Shown here piece after piece: positions 62,140-64,000 of a DNA stretch of 64,000 bases; position 1 is the stretch's first letter; every line of letters begins with the position of its first letter. Location of the stretch: assembly GCF_029892425.1 (NCBI RefSeq), contig NZ_JARXWB010000023.1, positions 62,001 through 126,000 of the forward strand. Direction: 5' to 3'. A model generated the notes under the pieces. The model saw only the letters and a list, made by a program, of their open reading frames with translations. It did no database searches and was not told where the DNA came from. The translations under genes and the position numbers were made by a program. The stretch is from Bradyrhizobium sp. BR13661 (lineage in GTDB: Bacteria > Pseudomonadota > Alphaproteobacteria > Rhizobiales > Xanthobacteraceae).

Positions 62140-62544
62140 ATGATCCTGCAATCGCTCGCCGGCCTGCCCGCCTTTCTGGTCTATTTCTGCACCGGGCTGA
62201 TCGCGATAGTAGCATACCTGTTCGTCTACACGCGGATTACGCCGCACAACGAGTTCCAGCTCATTCGCGACAACGACCCTGCCGCAGCGATTGCGCTCGG
62301 CCTCAGCCTGCTCGGCTTCGTCGCGCCGCTGTTCAGCGCGATCGCACATTCCGCCAACGTGCTGGACTGTCTGATCTGGGCTGCAATCGCCCTGATCGTG
62401 CAGGTCGCGGTGTTCTACATCGTGAAAATTCCGGTGCCGAACCTGTCGGGGCGGATCGCCGCCGGTGAGCTCGCACCCGCGATCTGGCTCGGCCTGTCCT
62501 CGCTCGCCGCGGGCCTCTTGAACGCCGCCAGCATGATCTATTGA
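62140..62544 (+). CDS. DUF350 (YjfL-like) membrane protein
   Basis: A 134-residue inner-membrane protein from ATG 62140. Four membrane spans and the DUF350 repeat pattern: two halves each with an L-rich span followed by a polar Ile/Asn loop (VYTRITPHNEFQLIRDNDPAAAIALGLSLLGFVAPL and VKIPVPNLSGRIAAGELAPAIWLGLSSLAAGLL). DUF350 is found in E. coli YjfL. Start chosen by usual family length. Stop is followed 1 nt later by the next gene. Function unknown. Confidence 0.75.
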   Translation: MILQSLAGLPAFLVYFCTGLIAIVAYLFVYTRITPHNEFQLIRDNDPAAAIALGLSLLGFVAPLFSAIAHSANVLDCLIWAAIALIVQVAVFYIVKIPVPNLSGRIAAGELAPAIWLGLSSLAAGLLNAASMIY

Positions 62545-62545
62545 T

Positions 62546-62956
62546 ATGGCCGCCGATCCACCCAGCAAGGAGTTCGGCAAACGCCGACCGCGCCGGCCGG
62601 CGGACCTGCCGCTGCCGCCGCGCGAGCCGGTGAAGCGCTCGGGTCATGTCGCGCTGCTGATCATGGGCACGATCGCGGTCGGTACCACCGCCTTTGTGCT
62701 GATGCCGCGGCGAAACTGCGATCCCACGCCTCCCGCGGCGACAGTCCCCGGCGCAACGGCGCCTGCGCAGACGAGCGCCAACTGCAGCAGCAGCTCATCC
62801 GGCGGCAGCGGCTCGCACTGGTCGTCGCGATCGGGTTTCTACAGCAGCGACTCCTCAAGTCATTCCTCGTCGGGAGGGTCGTCCGATGGAGGCTCCGGCG
62901 GCGTCACGCGCGGCGGCTTCGGCTCATTCGGCCACGGCTTTTCGGGCGGCGGCTAA
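62546..62956 (+). CDS. Single-span protein with Ser/Gly-rich tail (YjfM-position partner)
   Basis: A 136-residue protein. Short basic N-terminus (KRRPRRPADLPLPP), one span (VALLIMGTIAVGTTAFVLM, about 34-52), then a Ser/Gly-rich periplasmic tail with two Cys (NCDP, ANCSSSSSGG) ending in GFGSFGHGFSGGG. In E. coli the gene next to YjfL encodes YjfM (DUF1190), also with a low-complexity tail, so position and shape fit, but the sequence match is weak. Starts 1 nt after the DUF350 stop, so the two are coupled. Confidence 0.65.
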   Translation: MAADPPSKEFGKRRPRRPADLPLPPREPVKRSGHVALLIMGTIAVGTTAFVLMPRRNCDPTPPAATVPGATAPAQTSANCSSSSSGGSGSHWSSRSGFYSSDSSSHSSSGGSSDGGSGGVTRGGFGSFGHGFSGGG

Positions 62957-63062
62957 AGCCGCCACGAGCTTGAGACACGTCAAATCCGGACCACCGCGCG
63001 TCTGTATCTTGCCTCCTCGATGATCATCCGCCCGCACGGGCAACTGGGATCGAGGTGCAACG

Positions 63063-63320
63063 ATGCGCATCATGATGACTTCCGCTCTCGCCCTACTCGC
63101 TCTGGTGTCGCTGCCGGTCATCGTGAAGGCCGAGTCCTGCCCGCCCGGCACGGTTCAGGTCTGTCCACCGCCGGCGAAAACCCGTCCCCCCGGCGGCCCG
63201 CCGGCGTGGTGTCGCTGTGAAGGTCCGCCGGGCAGCCCGACCTGGGGCGGCAGGGCCGAGATTCACAAGAAGAACGTGCCGACGGTGAAGCCAGGCAAGT
63301 CGCCCGGTCCCAACGACTGA
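63063..63320 (+). CDS. Secreted 4-Cys small protein, array member 1
   Basis: An 85-residue exported protein with signal peptide (MRIMMTSALALLALVSLPVIVKA). The mature part begins SCPPGTVQVC (C-x7-C), then a Pro/Gly-rich stretch, then CRC, then AEIHKKNVPTVKPGKS and PGPND. Leader AGGTGCAACG precedes the ATG. At least three close paralogues follow in tandem. No family is recognised. The two Cys pairs may form two disulfides. It may be a metal-binding, toxin-like, or signalling peptide. Confidence 0.7.
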   Translation: MRIMMTSALALLALVSLPVIVKAESCPPGTVQVCPPPAKTRPPGGPPAWCRCEGPPGSPTWGGRAEIHKKNVPTVKPGKSPGPND

Positions 63321-63361
63321 GCGTGGACCGACAATGTCCCGGTCAATCGAGAGGTGAAACG

Positions 63362-63622
63362 ATGCGTCCATTGATGAGTTCTGCGCTTGCGCTCCTCGCG
63401 CTGTTGTCGCTATCAGCCGCTGTTCAAGCCGGCCCCTGTCCGCCCGGCATGGTGCAGGTTTGCCTACCGCAGCCGGCGGACCGACCGCCAAACCGTCCCA
63501 CGCCATGCAAATGCGACTATCCGCCCGGCACCAGTTGGGGCGGTGGCGGCGGCACGGCCGAGATTCACAAAAAGAACGTGCCGAGCGTGAAGGCGAACAA
63601 GGCGCCCGGCCCCAATGATTGA
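63362..63622 (+). CDS. Secreted 4-Cys small protein, array member 2
   Basis: An 86-residue exported protein from ATG 63362 with signal peptide (LALLALLSLSAAVQA). Mature part begins PCPPGMVQVC, then CKC, and ends with AEIHKKNVPSVKANKA and PGPND. Leader AGGTGAAACG precedes the ATG. Same architecture as member 1, most alike in the Cys-rich start and the C-terminal block, while the Pro-rich middle varies in length and sequence. Confidence 0.7.
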   Translation: MRPLMSSALALLALLSLSAAVQAGPCPPGMVQVCLPQPADRPPNRPTPCKCDYPPGTSWGGGGGTAEIHKKNVPSVKANKAPGPND

Positions 63623-63638
63623 ACGTGGAGGTGCAACC

Positions 63639-63884
63639 ATGCGTATCACGATGACGTCGGCCCTCGGCCTGCTCGCGCTTGCATCGCTGTCCGTTGCCGC
63701 GGAAGCCCGGCCTTGCCCATCCGGCTATGTCCGGATTTGCCGGCAATCCCCGCCGCCTCTGTGCCATTGCGAGCCCCAACAGACGCAGGGCAACGCGCCC
63801 TGGGGCAATCAGGGCAAGGCCGAGATCCACAAGCACAACGTGCCGACCGCCAAGCCAAACAAGTCGCCGGGCCCCAACAACTGA
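63639..63884 (+). CDS. Secreted 4-Cys small protein, array member 3
   Basis: An 81-residue exported protein from ATG 63639 with signal peptide (LGLLALASLSVAAEA). Mature part begins PCPSGYVRIC, then CHC, a shorter and Gln-rich middle, and the tail AEIHKHNVPTAKPNKS and PGPNN. Leader AGGTGCAACC. It starts only 16 bp after member 2. Confidence 0.7.
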   Translation: MRITMTSALGLLALASLSVAAEARPCPSGYVRICRQSPPPLCHCEPQQTQGNAPWGNQGKAEIHKHNVPTAKPNKSPGPNN

Positions 63885-63921
63885 GCCGGGCCGGGTCTAT
63901 CCAGACAATCGAGGTGCAACG

Positions 63922-64000
63922 ATGCGTACCGTGACATTGACGCTTGGCCTGCTTGCGCTGCTATCATTTTCCGCGGCGGTCGAAGCAGCACCCTGCCCGT
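63922..64000 (+). CDS. Secreted 4-Cys small protein, array member 4 (3' truncated by window)
   Basis: Begins MRTVTLTLGLLALLSFSAAVEA and continues APCP to the window edge. Leader AGGTGCAACG precedes the ATG, as for members 1 and 3. Same signal peptide style and first Cys as the others. More copies may follow beyond the window. Confidence 0.65.
   Translation, partial: MRTVTLTLGLLALLSFSAAVEAAPCP

Noticed and set aside
1..64000. CRISPR array, prophage, integrase or insertion sequence
   Set aside because: No regularly spaced direct repeats, no transposase or integrase motif was found. The repeats present are dispersed palindromes.

Overview
The window reads as chromosomal DNA of a Rhizobiales alphaproteobacterium, most likely Bradyrhizobium or a close relative. 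The basis is high GC, CtrA/CcrM-type cell-cycle control around a ctrA gene that sits beside fliI and fliJ, an EcfG-type promoter match, GTG starts, and several families of intergenic palindromic repeats that I recall as common in Bradyrhizobium genomes. This assignment is inference; no rRNA or tRNA gene is present to test it.

Layout. 1-5.4 kb: the tail of a GH10 xylanase-like gene, a DUF6492-type protein, and an operon of a SAM/cyclase/ATPase/TPR regulator with a PCMT-like methyltransferase. 5.6-14.3 kb: a compact non-ribosomal peptide locus with a 2144-aa A-T-C-A-T-C synthetase, a small Lys-rich protein, an Sfp-type phosphopantetheinyl transferase and an LLM flavin monooxygenase. 14.3-19.9 kb: a histone-deacetylase-like amidohydrolase, a periplasmic PQQ-type sugar dehydrogenase with a beta-propeller partner, two small proteins, and an enoyl-CoA hydratase. 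20-29.4 kb: an amine/amino-acid catabolic region with a gamma-glutamyltransferase, a PuuB-like FAD oxidase, a polar amino acid ABC transporter, DadA, an omega-aminotransferase, and two XRE-cupin regulators. One regulator has a pair of matching operators in front of it; the other is PuuR-like.

29.5-38.9 kb: a possible structured leader before a 50-aa protein, an orphan cytochrome oxidase subunit I, an LprI-domain secreted protein, a PaoABC-like molybdenum hydroxylase operon divergent from a TetR gene, a DUF4864 protein and lspA. 38.9-44.9 kb: an MFS transporter and a copper-handling operon (His/Cys-rich protein, lipoprotein, TolC-like lipoprotein, multicopper oxidase, cupredoxin, CusF-like protein). 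45-57.6 kb: flhA, a repeat-rich stretch with a small EcfG-type gene, two AraC regulators, an NDH-2-like oxidoreductase, an ECF sigma/anti-sigma pair, and fliJ-fliI. 57.6-64 kb: ctrA behind six GANTC sites and CtrA-type boxes, then a CHAT-TPR protease-like protein with a polytopic membrane protein, a DUF350 membrane protein with a Gly/Ser-rich partner, and a tandem array of at least four paralogous secreted 4-Cys small proteins that runs off the window end.

Most promising for novelty: the secreted-peptide array (63.06-64 kb), the CHAT-TPR/membrane pair beside it, the NRPS whose second adenylation domain lacks the usual amino-group-binding Asp and which ends in a condensation domain, the paired TTTTCA-N6-TGAA operators, and the leader with a five-codon uORF near 29.56 kb.
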